64,000 nt of DNA from Gammaproteobacteria bacterium HGW-Gammaproteobacteria-13. Its GTDB lineage: Bacteria > Pseudomonadota > Gammaproteobacteria > Pseudomonadales > Pseudomonadaceae. The notes under the pieces are model-generated. The model was given only the letters and a program-made list of their open reading frames with translations. It was not told the origin of the DNA and ran no database searches. The stretch is from contig PGZH01000008.1 of the NCBI GenBank assembly GCA_002840155.1, positions 124,001 to 188,000 of the forward strand, written 5' to 3'. Position 1 is the stretch's first letter. Every line of letters begins with the position of its first letter. Of the stretch, positions 45,144 through 59,261 are shown one piece after another. Both the position numbers and the translations under genes were made by a program.

Positions 45144-45785
45144 ATGAAACTCGCACTGATAGGCGCCAGCGGCTTTGTTGGCGCAGCTGTTCTGCAAGAA
45201 GCCCTGGACCGTGGCCATCAGGTCAGCGGCATTGTCCGTGATCCGGCGAAACTGCCGCAGCACCCGGCGCTTAACGCCGTGGCTGGCGATGCCTACAACG
45301 CCGAGGCATTGGCCGCGCAACTCAAGGGCCATGACGCAGTGATCCACGCCTTCAACCCGGGTTGGGGCACGGCGGATATCCGCGAGCGTTTTATCCAGGG
45401 CAGCCAAGCGATCATCGCCGCCACTAAACAAGCCGGCGTGCAGCGCCTGCTGGTGGTCGGCGGCGCGGGCAGCCTGTATGTCGCCCCGGGCCTGCAGCTG
45501 ATCGATACCCCGGACTTCCCCGCCGAATACAAGGAAGGCGCCGAAGGCGCGCGGCAGGCCCTCAACCTGCTGAAGACTGAAAGCGCGTTGGCCTGGAGCT
45601 TTATCTCGCCACCCGCGCTGTTGCAGCCGGGCGCGCGCAGCGGTCAGTTCCGCATTGGCGGCGAGCAGCTGCTGATGAATGGCGATGCCCCGGCGCAAAT
45701 CTCGGTGGCTGACCTGGCCGTGGCCATCATCGATGAGCTGGAGCGCCCGCAACACCTGCGCCAGCGCTTTACCGTCGGCTACTAA
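45144..45785 (+). CDS. NAD(P)-binding oxidoreductase (atypical SDR, YwnB-like)
   Basis: A 213-residue Rossmann-fold protein: LALIGASGFVGAAVLQEAL at the N-terminus is the nucleotide loop (GxxGxxG). It lacks a catalytic YxxxK that I could find and fits the atypical NAD(P)H-binding group (NmrA/YwnB-like) used as reductases or redox sensors. CTGGAGA lies 8 bp upstream of the ATG. The second DUF2218 gene follows after 25 bp, so the two probably form an operon under LysR control. Confidence 0.87.
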   Translation: MKLALIGASGFVGAAVLQEALDRGHQVSGIVRDPAKLPQHPALNAVAGDAYNAEALAAQLKGHDAVIHAFNPGWGTADIRERFIQGSQAIIAATKQAGVQRLLVVGGAGSLYVAPGLQLIDTPDFPAEYKEGAEGARQALNLLKTESALAWSFISPPALLQPGARSGQFRIGGEQLLMNGDAPAQISVADLAVAIIDELERPQHLRQRFTVGY

Positions 45786-45810
45786 GCCGCGCATTAATGA
45801 GGAGAAACCC

Positions 45811-46092
45811 ATGCAACTGAACGCCAGCGCCTATGTCGCTACAGACACACCGGCCCGCTATATCAGCCGGCTGTGCAAACACTTCGCCCACAAGATCCCA
45901 GTGAGTTTCGATGAGCAGCAAGGGCGTATCGAGTTCGACAGCGGCCTGGCCCTGCTGCAGGCCGAGGCAGAAGGTTTGCGCCTCAGCGTGCAAAGCGCCA
46001 GCAGCGAAGGCCTGGAAAGCCTGAAGAAGGTAGTCACCAGCCACTTCGAACGCGTTGCCTGGCAGGCCGAGCTAAGCCTCGACTGGCAGTGA
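45811..46092 (+). CDS. DUF2218 protein, copy 2
   Basis: A 93-residue DUF2218 protein (ASAYVATDTPARYISRLCKH, HKIPVSFDEQQGRIEF, ending RVAWQAELSLDWQ). It is a close paralogue of the protein at 43745. GAGGAGA is well placed. It directly follows the reductase gene and ends exactly where the convergent HD-GYP regulator gene ends. Confidence 0.88.
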   Translation: MQLNASAYVATDTPARYISRLCKHFAHKIPVSFDEQQGRIEFDSGLALLQAEAEGLRLSVQSASSEGLESLKKVVTSHFERVAWQAELSLDWQ

Positions 46093-47280
<1,188 letters not shown>

Positions 47281-47293
47281 CACCACTCCCCAC

Positions 47294-50800
<3,507 letters not shown>

Positions 50801-50837
50801 GGCGGCATCCTTGCGGGCGATCAGGTGTTCTTCAGCT

Positions 50838-50868
50838 TAGAACCTACGCGGGGACTCGCGAGCCGCGC
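50838..50868. repeat. possible remnant of the long dispersed repeat
   Basis: AGAACCTACGCGG followed by ACTCGCGAGC resembles the left border of the repeats at 26664 and 54791. It occupies most of the 68-bp gap between the binding-protein gene and the hybrid kinase gene. Confidence 0.4.
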
Positions 50869-52101
50869 TTAGGGCAGGTTGTCACCGAAGGCCGTTTCGA
50901 TATTGATGCCCAGGCTGATTACCCCCAGCAGCGTGCCCGTATCGGGATCGTACAGCGGCGCCGAGACTTTGCTCTGAAAGCTCTGCGTCGAGCCGTCATA
51001 TTCAATCGCGCCCACATGGACCTCACCGCTGGGCAGCAGCGCGGCACGCTGAAAGTCCACTTCATCGGCCTGCCAGTAATCGCTGGTGACTTCGCTAATG
51101 GCGACCAGTTGGCCACTGGCATCGCTGATAAAAATCTCGTTGAACAGCGGCGAGTATTGTTTGGCGATACCGGCCAACAACTGCGACGGGCGTAGGTTGA
51201 GCGTACGGCGGATCAGCGGCTTTTCCTCAAGGATGCGCTCGCGCCGCCATTGCCGGTCCAGCTCCTGGATACGCTCATGGCTGATCTCGCGCTTATGCGC
51301 CTCACGCAATGCGGCGAGCAGGTCCGCATGCAGCCCCCAGCGCACCACATGCTGTGCGGCCAGTTGGTGCAGATAGGCCTGCTCGGCCTGGCTCAGCGCG
51401 GTGCTGGCCGGTGCGCAGTTTTCCACCTGGCGGTTGAAGGCTTTGAGAAAATCCGGATGCTCATCGACAAAGGTCTTGGAGAAATACACCCCCAGCGGTG
51501 AATAGCGGACAAAGCGCTGATGCAGCTTCTGCTTGTCCTGAATCTGCTGCAGGGTGCTGTGCATGGCGTTGCTGTCGGCCAGCAGCATATTGATGCGGCC
51601 ATGGCGGAGCATTTCCACCAGCTGCTCCAGGCGCGGCACCTTCTGTTCCACCGGGATGCCGCGGGACTCCAGCCAGATCATGCTGTTGCTGCCCAGGACA
51701 TTGCCGATCTTCAATTGCCTGTCCCAGATGGGCAGGTTGAGCAGGCTGGGGTCCAGCGCATACCAGTACCATTTCTCGATCAGCAGCGGCGCCGAGAGCA
51801 CCGCATAGCCGTCTACCAGGCTATTGGGTGCCGAGCTGAAGAAGCCATCGGCGATCTGTCGGCTGACGTTGAGCCGGGCGCGCTGCAGTGAAGTCAGCTG
51901 AATCTGATAGGGCTGCTGCATGCGGTTAAAGATGCATTCGAGCACCGTGACCGACAGCCCGCCGAGCTGGCCATCGACGACCACTTGGTAGGGCTCTTCA
52001 AAACTGGTGTCGAGGCGCACCGGCACCGGCACCGGCGGTTGCGCGGCGGCGCAGACGCTGGCCAGCACCAGCAGCAGCCCCCAATGGCGCAGTCTGATCA
52101 T
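50869..52101 (-). CDS. periplasmic binding protein with C-terminal Cache-like domain
   Basis: A 410-residue exported protein (signal peptide to about residue 23, ending VCAAA). Residues 25-250 resemble an SBP_bac_3 domain (PYQVVVDGQLGGLSVTVLEC, then LLADSNAMHSTL). A helical linker (250-310) is followed by a segment like the membrane-distal part of a PDC/Cache domain (FISDASGQLVAISEVTSDYW, then APLYDPDTGTLLGVISLGIN). There is no membrane helix after the signal, so it should be a soluble periplasmic partner. AAGGAGAGG precedes the ATG. It sits first in an operon with the hybrid kinase. The Cache assignment is by eye. Confidence 0.75.
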   Translation of the reverse strand: MIRLRHWGLLLVLASVCAAAQPPVPVPVRLDTSFEEPYQVVVDGQLGGLSVTVLECIFNRMQQPYQIQLTSLQRARLNVSRQIADGFFSSAPNSLVDGYAVLSAPLLIEKWYWYALDPSLLNLPIWDRQLKIGNVLGSNSMIWLESRGIPVEQKVPRLEQLVEMLRHGRINMLLADSNAMHSTLQQIQDKQKLHQRFVRYSPLGVYFSKTFVDEHPDFLKAFNRQVENCAPASTALSQAEQAYLHQLAAQHVVRWGLHADLLAALREAHKREISHERIQELDRQWRRERILEEKPLIRRTLNLRPSQLLAGIAKQYSPLFNEIFISDASGQLVAISEVTSDYWQADEVDFQRAALLPSGEVHVGAIEYDGSTQSFQSKVSAPLYDPDTGTLLGVISLGINIETAFGDNLP

Positions 52102-52240
52102 TGCCCTCTCCTTGCGTGTGCGCCGTGGCGGATGCAAGGAGTCTAGGCCAGCTTGGCTAAGTCGCCGTGCGCCAGCTTGCGGCCGCTTTGAAAGTCAGAT
52201 GTGGATTGGCAGACCGCCAACCGCAGCCGACAATCAGCCC

Positions 52241-53296
52241 ATGTCTATTGAGGATCGCGCCATGCTTGATGCCGAGCGCTGCTGGCAAGCCGTATGCGAA
52301 CGTGATGCTGCGCAGGATGGCCGCTTTGTATTTGCCGTGCGCAGCACCGGTATCTATTGCCGGCCCAGTTGCCCGGCGCGGCGGCCCCGGCGCGAGAACG
52401 TCAGTTTCCATATTGATACTGACGCGGCTACCGCCGCAGGCTTTCGCCCATGCAAACGCTGCTCGCCGCAGGGGCAGAGTCCTGCCGAACAACTGGATAC
52501 GCTGGTGGTGGCAGCCTGTGGGCTGCTCGATAACAGTGAGCAACCGCTGACCCTCGCACAGCTGGCCGCGCGCATCGGCCTGTCCGCCTCGCACCTGGCG
52601 CGCGCCTTCAAGGCGCGCACCGGGCTGACGCCAAAAGCCTGGTGCGAGGCGCACCGCCGCGCGCGCCTGGAGCAACAGTTACCGGCGGCAGGCAGCGTGC
52701 TGGATGCCGCACTGAGCGCCGGCTACTCCGGCACCCGCGCGCTGTATCAGCAGCCCGCGTCCCTGAGCCCGGCGCAACGGCGCAAACAGGGCGCCGGCGA
52801 ACGGCTGCGCTACAGCATCGCGCCCTGCCCGCTCGGCCACTTGCTACTGGCCAGCAGTGCCAAGGGCATCTGCGCGCTGCTGTTTGGCGACGACCCGGCG
52901 CTGCTGTTGGGTGAGCTGCAGCAACGCTTTGCCGCCGCCGAACTGCATGTAGATGACGCGGGACTGGGCGATAGTTTGCGCCAGGTACTGGCGCAGATCA
53001 GCGAACCACAACGCGCCGCCCAGCTGCCACTGGATATTCGCGGCACGGCGTTTCAGCAGCAGGTGTGGCGCGCCCTGCAGCAGATCCCCGCTGGGCAGAC
53101 GCGCAACTATGCCGAACTGGCCGCGCAACTGGGCAGCCATCCACGCGCCATCGCCCGCGCCTGCGCGAGCAACCCTGTGGGCTTACTGGTGCCCTGCCAT
53201 CGGGTGATCGCCAGCAATGGCAGCCTCAGCGGTTACCGCTGGGGCCTGGCACGTAAGGCGGCGCTGCTGAAGGGCGAAGCCGATACCCAGGCGTAA
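52241..53296 (+). CDS. ada: Ada: methyl-phosphotriester sensor and O6-methylguanine methyltransferase
   Basis: A 351-residue bifunctional protein. The N-terminal Ada domain has the four zinc cysteines (YCRPSC and CKRC), of which one accepts a methyl group from phosphotriesters. An AraC-type helix-turn-helix follows (LTLAQLAARIGLSASHLARA), then the DNA methyltransferase domain with the active-site PCHR. It repairs alkylated DNA and activates its own regulon. The start giving MSIEDRAMLD was chosen; a Met seven codons in is possible. No alkA or alkB lies next to it. Confidence 0.93.
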   Translation: MSIEDRAMLDAERCWQAVCERDAAQDGRFVFAVRSTGIYCRPSCPARRPRRENVSFHIDTDAATAAGFRPCKRCSPQGQSPAEQLDTLVVAACGLLDNSEQPLTLAQLAARIGLSASHLARAFKARTGLTPKAWCEAHRRARLEQQLPAAGSVLDAALSAGYSGTRALYQQPASLSPAQRRKQGAGERLRYSIAPCPLGHLLLASSAKGICALLFGDDPALLLGELQQRFAAAELHVDDAGLGDSLRQVLAQISEPQRAAQLPLDIRGTAFQQQVWRALQQIPAGQTRNYAELAAQLGSHPRAIARACASNPVGLLVPCHRVIASNGSLSGYRWGLARKAALLKGEADTQA

Positions 53297-53338
53297 TAGC
53301 CGCGTCGCCCTGAGCGCTCGGTTGAATGCCAGGCTTGG

Positions 53339-53364
53339 GTGGGAGGGGCTTTAGCCCCTCCCAC
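53339..53364. repeat. REP-like palindrome
   Basis: GTGGGAGGGGCT-TT-AGCCCCTCCCAC, a perfect 12-bp stem of the kind repeated widely in Pseudomonas, located 42 bp after the ada stop. It may also act in termination. Confidence 0.7.
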
Positions 53365-53393
53365 GGAGCGCGCAGTCATCAAATGACGCACAC

Positions 53394-53429
53394 AAAAAAA
53401 GAGCGGCACCGCGTTCAGCGGCGCCGCTC
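53394..53429 (-). terminator. terminator of the thiolase gene
   Basis: On the reverse strand, GAGCGGCGCCGC and GCGGTGCCGCTC form a stem (one mismatch) followed by TTTTTTT, about 60 bp after the thiolase stop. Confidence 0.8.
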
Positions 53430-53486
53430 CAAATCACGGAGTTGCATACATCAGTACCCGCACAACGTGCGAATACCGCTGTTTGA

Positions 53487-54764
53487 TTACTTTTCCAGGA
53501 TTGCAGTCACACCCTGACCGCCAGCGGCGCAAATCGAGATCAGCCCACGGCCTTCCTGCGCCACCGACAGCAGCTTGGCCAGGTTGGCGACGATGCGCCC
53601 GCCGGTGGCGGCAAAGGGGTGGCCGGCTGCCAGGGAGCTGCCCTTGACGTTCATCTTGCTGCGGTCGATGGAACCCAGCGGCGCATCCAGGCCAAGGCGG
53701 GTTTTGCAGTAGTCGGCGTCTTCCCAAGCCTTGAGGGTGCAGAGCACCTGCGCGGCGAAGGCTTCGTGGATTTCGTAGTAATCGAAGTCCTGCAGGCTCA
53801 GCTTATTGCGCGCCAGCAGGCGCGGCACCGCGTAGGCCGGAGCCATCAGCAGGCCTTCCTTGCCGCCGACGAAATCCACCGCTGCCGCTTCGCCGTCCTT
53901 CCAGTAAGCCAAAATCGGCAGACCACGGGCCTTGGCCCAGTCCTCGCTGGCCAGCAGCACCAGAGACGCGCCATCGGTCAGCGGCGTCGAGTTGGCGGCG
54001 GTCATGGTGCCGCGCGGGCTGCGCTCGAAGCAGGGTTTGAGGGTGGCGAGTTTTTCCAGGCTGATGTCGGCGCGCAGGTTCTGGTCGCGGGTCAGGCCAC
54101 GGAACGGCGTCAGCAGATCGTCGTGCCAGCCTTCGGCGTAAGCGGCGGCGAGTTTCTGGTGGCTGGCCACGGCCAGTTGATCCTGCTCGTCACGCGCAAT
54201 AGCCCAGGTTTGCGCCATCAGCTCGCAGTGTTCGCCCATCGACAGCCCGGTGCGCGGCTCGCCGTTGCGCGGAATGGCCGGGGCCAGATGGCGTGGACGA
54301 ATCTGCAGCAGGCTCTTGATCTTCTCGCCCGTACTCTTGCCGCGATTGGCCTGCAGAAGAATCTTGCGCAGCCCCTCGTTAACCCCAATCGGCGCATCCG
54401 AGGTGGTGTCGACGCCGCCGGCAATGCCGCATTCGATCTGCCCAAGCGCAATCTTGTTGGCCACCAGCAGCGCCGCTTCCAGGCCGGTGCCGCAGGCCTG
54501 CTGCAGATCATAGGCCGGGGTTTCCGGAGCAAGACGCGAGCCCAGCACGCACTCACGGGTCAGGTTGAAGTCGCGCGAATGCTTGAGCACCGCGCCGGCC
54601 ACCACTTCGCCAAGGCGTTCGCCGTGCAGGTTGAAACGCTCGACCAGGCCATCCAGCGCGCTGATCAGCATCTCCTGGTTGCTCGCAGTGGCGTAGACGG
54701 TGTTGGAGCGGGCGAACGGAATACGGTTACCACCAACGATGGCGACGCGGCGCGGCTGGGTCAT
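53487..54764 (-). CDS. acetyl-CoA C-acyltransferase (thiolase, FadI-like)
   Basis: A 425-residue thiolase. The acyl-enzyme Cys is in QQACGTGLEAAL (near residue 92), the catalytic His in YEIHEAFAAQ and the second Cys in CAAGGQGVTA near the C-terminus. It cleaves 3-ketoacyl-CoA or condenses acetyl-CoA. AGGAGT precedes the ATG at 54764. It is divergent from a high-molecular-weight FabG gene, an arrangement kept in other pseudomonads, so both may belong to a medium- or long-chain acyl pathway. Confidence 0.92.
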   Translation of the reverse strand: MTQPRRVAIVGGNRIPFARSNTVYATASNQEMLISALDGLVERFNLHGERLGEVVAGAVLKHSRDFNLTRECVLGSRLAPETPAYDLQQACGTGLEAALLVANKIALGQIECGIAGGVDTTSDAPIGVNEGLRKILLQANRGKSTGEKIKSLLQIRPRHLAPAIPRNGEPRTGLSMGEHCELMAQTWAIARDEQDQLAVASHQKLAAAYAEGWHDDLLTPFRGLTRDQNLRADISLEKLATLKPCFERSPRGTMTAANSTPLTDGASLVLLASEDWAKARGLPILAYWKDGEAAAVDFVGGKEGLLMAPAYAVPRLLARNKLSLQDFDYYEIHEAFAAQVLCTLKAWEDADYCKTRLGLDAPLGSIDRSKMNVKGSSLAAGHPFAATGGRIVANLAKLLSVAQEGRGLISICAAGGQGVTAILEK

Positions 54765-54790
54765 GGATGACTCCTGAACAAGGAATTGAT

Positions 54791-54940
54791 CTGAGAATCT
54801 GTTCAAAGTCTCGCGAGCTAGAGTCCTGCAAGGCAAAAACAGGCGAGGAAGCGGAGTGTACTTTTGTACATGAGCATTCCGACTGGGCTCGCATCCGAGC
54901 CTGTTTTTAACGCCGCAGGGCCGACGCGCAGCAGACTTTT
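54791..54940. repeat. long dispersed intergenic repeat, copy 2
   Basis: It contains TCTCGCGAGCTAGAG near the left and CGCAGGGCCGACGCGC then AGCAGA near the right, as in 26664-26914. The inverted pair GGCAAAAACAGGCGAG / GAGCCTGTTTTTAACGCC makes a large stem, and the inner part has GTAC-TTTT-GTAC. It starts only 26 bp before the thiolase start codon, so it must contain or displace the thiolase promoter. Confidence 0.75.
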
Positions 54941-55081
54941 AATGAATGGCGCACAGGCTAACCTGTTACCGCAGTGTGGCATTGGCCGCCTTGCCAGTGC
55001 AGCAGGCGATGCGGTCAATTGCGCATTTCTGCTGCCTGCGTAGAGTGGGCGCACTTTTGATCTGTGTGCAGGAGCTGCCCC

Positions 55082-56437
55082 ATGTCCGACCGTTATCTCG
55101 CCTTTGCCAACTCCACATCCGGTCGCCGCCTGGTAAGTGCGCTTGGTTTGCCGGCGCCGTTGCTGCTGGAGCGCTGGATGGCCGGGCGTAGCCGGCCGGT
55201 GGACGGCGCCCTGCTGATTGGCGGCGAAGGCAGCCTGGCCGGGGCCGTGCTGCCCTTTGCCAACAAGCTGACTGATGCCCTGTTCGCCGCCCGCGAAGGC
55301 CAGTTCGAGCTGCCGCGCTGGACCGCCGAACACGGCCCCAAGCTCAAAGCGCTGGTGTTTGATGCAAGCCACCTGACCCGTTTCGAGCAGCTGATCGAGC
55401 TGCGCGACTTCTTCCAGCCGGCCTTCAAGGGCCTGGATAAATGCCCGCGCGTGGTAATCCTCGGCCGCGCCCCGGAATCATTGAAAGACCCGATTGCCGC
55501 CAGCGTGCAGCGCTCGCTGGAAGGCTTTAGCCGCTCCCTGGGCAAGGAAATCCGCCGTGGCGGCAACGTGCAGCTGATCTACGTCGGCAAAGGCGGCGAG
55601 GCGCAGCTGGAAGGCGCGCTGCGCTTCTTTCTCTCGCCGAAAAGCGCTTATGTGTCCGGCCAGGTGCTGCGCTTGAACGCCTGTGGCGAACAGGTCAAGG
55701 ACTGGACCCGCCCACTGGCCGGCAAGAAGGCACTGGTCACCGGCGCATCGCGCGGCATCGGCGCGGCCATCGCCGAAACCCTGGCCCGCGACGGTGCCGA
55801 GGTGGTGCTGCTGGACGTGCCGCCGGCCAAGGATGCCTTGGATGCCCTGGCCGCACGTTTGGGCGGGCGCGGCCTGGCCCTGGATATCTGCGCCAGCGAT
55901 GCCGCCGCACAGCTGATTGAGGCGCTGCCGGACGGCATCGATATTGTTGTGCACAACGCCGGCATCACCCGCGACAAGACCCTGGCAAAGATGAGCGACG
56001 AGTTCTGGAACTCGGTGATCAACGTCAACCTCAATGCCCCGCAGGTGCTGACCCAGGCCCTGCTCGACGCTGGCAAGCTGCACGACAACGGCCGCGTGGT
56101 GCTGATCGCCTCGATCAGCGGCATCGCCGGAAATATGGGCCAGACCAACTACGCGGTGAGCAAGGCCGGGGTAATCGGCCTGGCGCAAGCCTGGGCGCCG
56201 GCCCTGGCCAAGCGCGGCATCAGCATCAACGCGGTGGCACCCGGCTTTATCGAAACCCAGATGACCGCTGCGATCCCACTGACCATCCGCGAAGCCGGCC
56301 GGAGGATGAACTCCATGGGCCAGGGCGGCCTGCCGCAGGACGTCGCCGAAGCCGTGGCCTGGTTCGCTCAGCCCGGCTCAGGCGCGGCTACCGCGCAGGT
56401 GCTGCGCGTCTGCGGGCAGAGCCTGCTCGGGGCTTAA
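55082..56437 (+). CDS. high-molecular-weight 3-oxoacyl-ACP/CoA reductase (FabG4-like)
   Basis: A 451-residue short-chain dehydrogenase with two parts: an N-terminal Rossmann-like domain without clear catalytic residues (1-205) and a C-terminal FabG domain with VTGASRGIGAAIAETLA (near residue 220), the catalytic Ser in SIS, Tyr in YAVSKAG and Lys 4 residues on. This is the HMwFabG/FabG4 type, active on long 3-ketoacyl-CoA. GGAG lies 7 bp before the ATG. Divergent from the thiolase gene. Confidence 0.92.
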   Translation: MSDRYLAFANSTSGRRLVSALGLPAPLLLERWMAGRSRPVDGALLIGGEGSLAGAVLPFANKLTDALFAAREGQFELPRWTAEHGPKLKALVFDASHLTRFEQLIELRDFFQPAFKGLDKCPRVVILGRAPESLKDPIAASVQRSLEGFSRSLGKEIRRGGNVQLIYVGKGGEAQLEGALRFFLSPKSAYVSGQVLRLNACGEQVKDWTRPLAGKKALVTGASRGIGAAIAETLARDGAEVVLLDVPPAKDALDALAARLGGRGLALDICASDAAAQLIEALPDGIDIVVHNAGITRDKTLAKMSDEFWNSVINVNLNAPQVLTQALLDAGKLHDNGRVVLIASISGIAGNMGQTNYAVSKAGVIGLAQAWAPALAKRGISINAVAPGFIETQMTAAIPLTIREAGRRMNSMGQGGLPQDVAEAVAWFAQPGSGAATAQVLRVCGQSLLGA

Positions 56438-56450
56438 TCGCCGTCAGCAG

Positions 56451-56487
56451 ATAGCAAAAGGCCCCGCAGTGCGGGGCCTTTTGCTAT
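56451..56487 (+). terminator. terminator of the fabG4-like gene
   Basis: ATAGCAAAAGGCCCCGCA and its complement, GC-rich core with A/T tracts, 14 bp after the stop. Confidence 0.88.
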
Positions 56488-56493
56488 TCCAAG

Positions 56494-56560
56494 GTAGCCC
56501 GGATGCAATCCGGGACGCTGTATTGCCGTCAAAACCTTTCCCGGATTACATCCGGGCTAC
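56494..56560. repeat. inverted repeat GTAGCCCGGAT type
   Basis: GTAGCCCGGATGCAATCCGGG (arms 56494-56514) and its near-complement at 56540-56560, with a 25-bp spacer. Each arm is itself a small palindrome. It is one of the common Pseudomonas intergenic repeat types, here between convergent genes. Confidence 0.75.
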
Positions 56561-56579
56561 GGGCACAGCGCCTGACCGA

Positions 56580-58493
56580 TCAGGACGACAGGTAGGACGA
56601 ACGGGTCAGCCCAAGACGCAATGCGTCGAGGAACTGGGTGCGTTCGCGCGGGCTGATCTTGGCGCTGGCAACCTTGTCGCGGTAGTGGTTCATCAACTCC
56701 TCCGGCGACAGGTGCACGTAGCGCAGCATGTCCTCGATGGTGTCGTGGGTCTCGATACCGGCGTGGTACACGCTGCCGTCGGCGTTCTGGTAGATATTCA
56801 CCGAGTCGGTGTCGCCGAACAGGTTGTGCATATCGCCCAAGATTTCTTGATAGGCACCGACCAGGAAGATACCCAGCAAGTAGTCCTCGCCCTCGCGCAC
56901 TTCGTGCACCGGCAGGCTGGTCTCGATGCTCTGCTCGTCGACGTACTGGCGGATCTTGCCGTCGGAGTCGCAGGTCAGGTCCTGCAGCACGGCGCGGCGC
57001 AGCGGTTCTTCGTCGAGACGATTGAGCGGCAGGATCGGCAGCACCTGGCCGATGGCCCAGGTATCCGGCAGGCTCTGGAACACCGAGAAGTTGCAGATGT
57101 ACTTGTCGGCCAGCTTGTCGTTGAGCTCATCGAGCACCTGACGGTGCGAGCGCTGGCGCGCTTTCAGCGAGTTGTGCAGGCGACGGCAGACGGCGAAGTA
57201 GCACTGCTCGGCCAGAGCCTTCTCAGTCAGGCTAAGTTTACCGTCGGCGTACTGGGTAGCCACGTCGCTCATATAGTGGGTGGCGCGCCAGTAGGTCTCG
57301 GTGACCATCTCGATATCGGTCGGGCCGAGCAGCTCGACCAGGTAACGCACGGTTTCCGGCAGACTGGTGACGTCTTCGATCTTGGGGATCTCGTCATTGT
57401 GTTTTTCCACGTCAGTGACCTGCACCACCAGCATGGCGTGGTGCGCGGTCAGCGAGCGGCCACTCTCCGAGAAGATGTGCGGGTGCGGCAGCTCCTGGGC
57501 ATCGCAGAACTCCTTGAGCATGCCGACCACGACCCCCGCGTAGTCGTCCATGTCGTAGTTGATCGAGCTGGCGTTTCGCGAATGGGTGCCGTCGTAGTCG
57601 ACCCCCAGGCCGCCGCCGACGTCGATATGGTCAACCGGCAGGCCCAGCCCACGCAGCTCGCCGTAATAGCGGATGGCTTCCTTGAAGCCGTGCTGGTAGT
57701 CGGAAAGGTTGGCGATCTGCGAACCCATATGGAAGTGCAGCAGGCGGATGCCCTGATCCAGCTTGGCCGCGCGGAAGCGCTCGACCACCGACAGCAGCTG
57801 CGCCGCCGACAGACCGAACTTGGACTTCTCGCCGCCGGTGTCGGCCCACTTGCTCGAGGCCAGCGACGACAGGCGCACGCGCAGACCGATCTGCGGTGCG
57901 ACCTTGAGCTCGGCCGCCTCGTCGATCACCAGCTGCACTTCGGATTCTTTCTCGATCACGATAAACACGTTGTGACCGAGCTTCTGCCCCATCAGCGCCA
58001 GCTTGATAAATTCGCGGTCCTTGTAACCGTTGCAGACGATGGTGCCGCCCTTCGGCGCCAGCGCCAGCACGGCCATCAGCTCCGGCTTGGAGCCGGCTTC
58101 CAGGCCGATGGAGACGTTCTGCGTGGCAATGATGTTTTCCACCACCGCTTCCTGCTGGTTGACCTTGATCGGGTACAGCGCGGTGTACGGGCTCTGGTAT
58201 TCCAGACGCGCGATATTCGCGTCGAAGGCGCCGGTCAGCTGGCGTACGCGGTCTTGCAGGATGTCCGGAAAACGCACCAGCAGCGGCAGCGACAGGCCGC
58301 TGGAACGCAGCTCATCAATCTGCTCGTAGAGGTCAATCGGCGTGCTTTGCGGACCATTCGGGCGCACCTCGACACGGCCCTTGTCATTGATCGCGAAATA
58401 ACCCGCGCCCCAATGGCGAATGCCGTAGACGCTGCGGCTGTCCGCTACGGTCCACTGGCTGCCGTCATCTTTACGTGTGCGTCGTGCAGACAT
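56580..58493 (-). CDS. speA: biosynthetic arginine decarboxylase
   Basis: A 637-residue PLP enzyme that turns arginine into agmatine, the first step of putrescine synthesis. The PLP lysine is in [12 protein letters not shown] (near residue 105), and [26 protein letters not shown] and the C-terminal CDSDGKI (substrate Cys) are in place. Length is typical of SpeA. The ATG giving [11 protein letters not shown] was preferred over one 14 codons upstream. It is followed, upstream on the chromosome, by the Sui1 gene, as in P. aeruginosa. Confidence 0.96.
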   Translation of the reverse strand: MSARRTRKDDGSQWTVADSRSVYGIRHWGAGYFAINDKGRVEVRPNGPQSTPIDLYEQIDELRSSGLSLPLLVRFPDILQDRVRQLTGAFDANIARLEYQSPYTALYPIKVNQQEAVVENIIATQNVSIGLEAGSKPELMAVLALAPKGGTIVCNGYKDREFIKLALMGQKLGHNVFIVIEKESEVQLVIDEAAELKVAPQIGLRVRLSSLASSKWADTGGEKSKFGLSAAQLLSVVERFRAAKLDQGIRLLHFHMGSQIANLSDYQHGFKEAIRYYGELRGLGLPVDHIDVGGGLGVDYDGTHSRNASSINYDMDDYAGVVVGMLKEFCDAQELPHPHIFSESGRSLTAHHAMLVVQVTDVEKHNDEIPKIEDVTSLPETVRYLVELLGPTDIEMVTETYWRATHYMSDVATQYADGKLSLTEKALAEQCYFAVCRRLHNSLKARQRSHRQVLDELNDKLADKYICNFSVFQSLPDTWAIGQVLPILPLNRLDEEPLRRAVLQDLTCDSDGKIRQYVDEQSIETSLPVHEVREGEDYLLGIFLVGAYQEILGDMHNLFGDTDSVNIYQNADGSVYHAGIETHDTIEDMLRYVHLSPEELMNHYRDKVASAKISPRERTQFLDALRLGLTRSSYLSS

Positions 58494-58617
58494 CGATGTC
58501 TCCCTTGCTGGCGATAGTGGCCTTGGCACAGCCAAGACGTGTACAGATTAAAGTCTGGAAATGACGATTACTCAGCTGTGACCGGTGGCCCGCTGAGTAA
58601 GTTTAGAAAAGACGGGA

Positions 58618-58989
58618 TCAGCCGCCGGACTTCTTGGCTTTAAAACCGTGCTTGATCAGCTCGGCAATCAGCAGCTCGACGTGGTCGCCTTGAATCTCGA
58701 TCACCCCATCCTTGAGCGAACCGCCGCAGCCGCAGCGTTTCTTCAAGGCGCTGACCAGATCCTTGAGCGGCTCTTCGGCCAATGGCACACCGCTGATGGT
58801 GGTCACCGTCTTGCCGCCACGACCTTTGGTCTCACGGCGCACGCGGGCGATGCCATCACCTTCGGGGATCAGGGTCTGTTTGCAGATGCAGGCGTCCACC
58901 GGCTGGCTGCAGTCCGGGCAATGCCGGCCGCTGTCGGTGGAATACACCAGGCCGCTGAGCGCGGCAAATGAGGAAGCTTTCTTGACCAC
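58618..58989 (-). CDS. SUI1/YciH family translation factor
   Basis: A 123-residue protein with an N-terminal Cys cluster (CPDCSQPVDACICK, likely zinc) and the SUI1 fold (VTTISGVPL and CGCGGSLKDGVIEIQGDHVE). It is the bacterial eIF1 homologue that can influence start-codon choice. I place the start at a GTG (58989) with GAGGA 7 bp upstream, giving VVKKASSFAALSGLVYSTDS; an ATG 24 codons upstream adds an unconserved extension. Confidence 0.9.
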   Translation of the reverse strand: MVKKASSFAALSGLVYSTDSGRHCPDCSQPVDACICKQTLIPEGDGIARVRRETKGRGGKTVTTISGVPLAEEPLKDLVSALKKRCGCGGSLKDGVIEIQGDHVELLIAELIKHGFKAKKSGG

Positions 58990-59261
58990 CGGTTTGTCCT
59001 CGAAGGGGTCAGGATAGCGACTGGTCGACACCTGTTTGGCGTGTCGACCGCGAAGCCCCACTCTGGCAGGGGCAGCGCACCCTGGCGATACACGGCCAGG
59101 GCTTGAAGGCGGCGCAGTGTAACGGCAAAAAACGCAGCTGCTAAGTGTAAAAATGCGCCATTAATCGGCGGATTGGCGACGTTGTTCAGGATGCCGAACA
59201 AAACGCCCGGATATCCTGCACAAAGCCAGGGATGACGCGGGGTTTGGCCGATATTAGGGGG

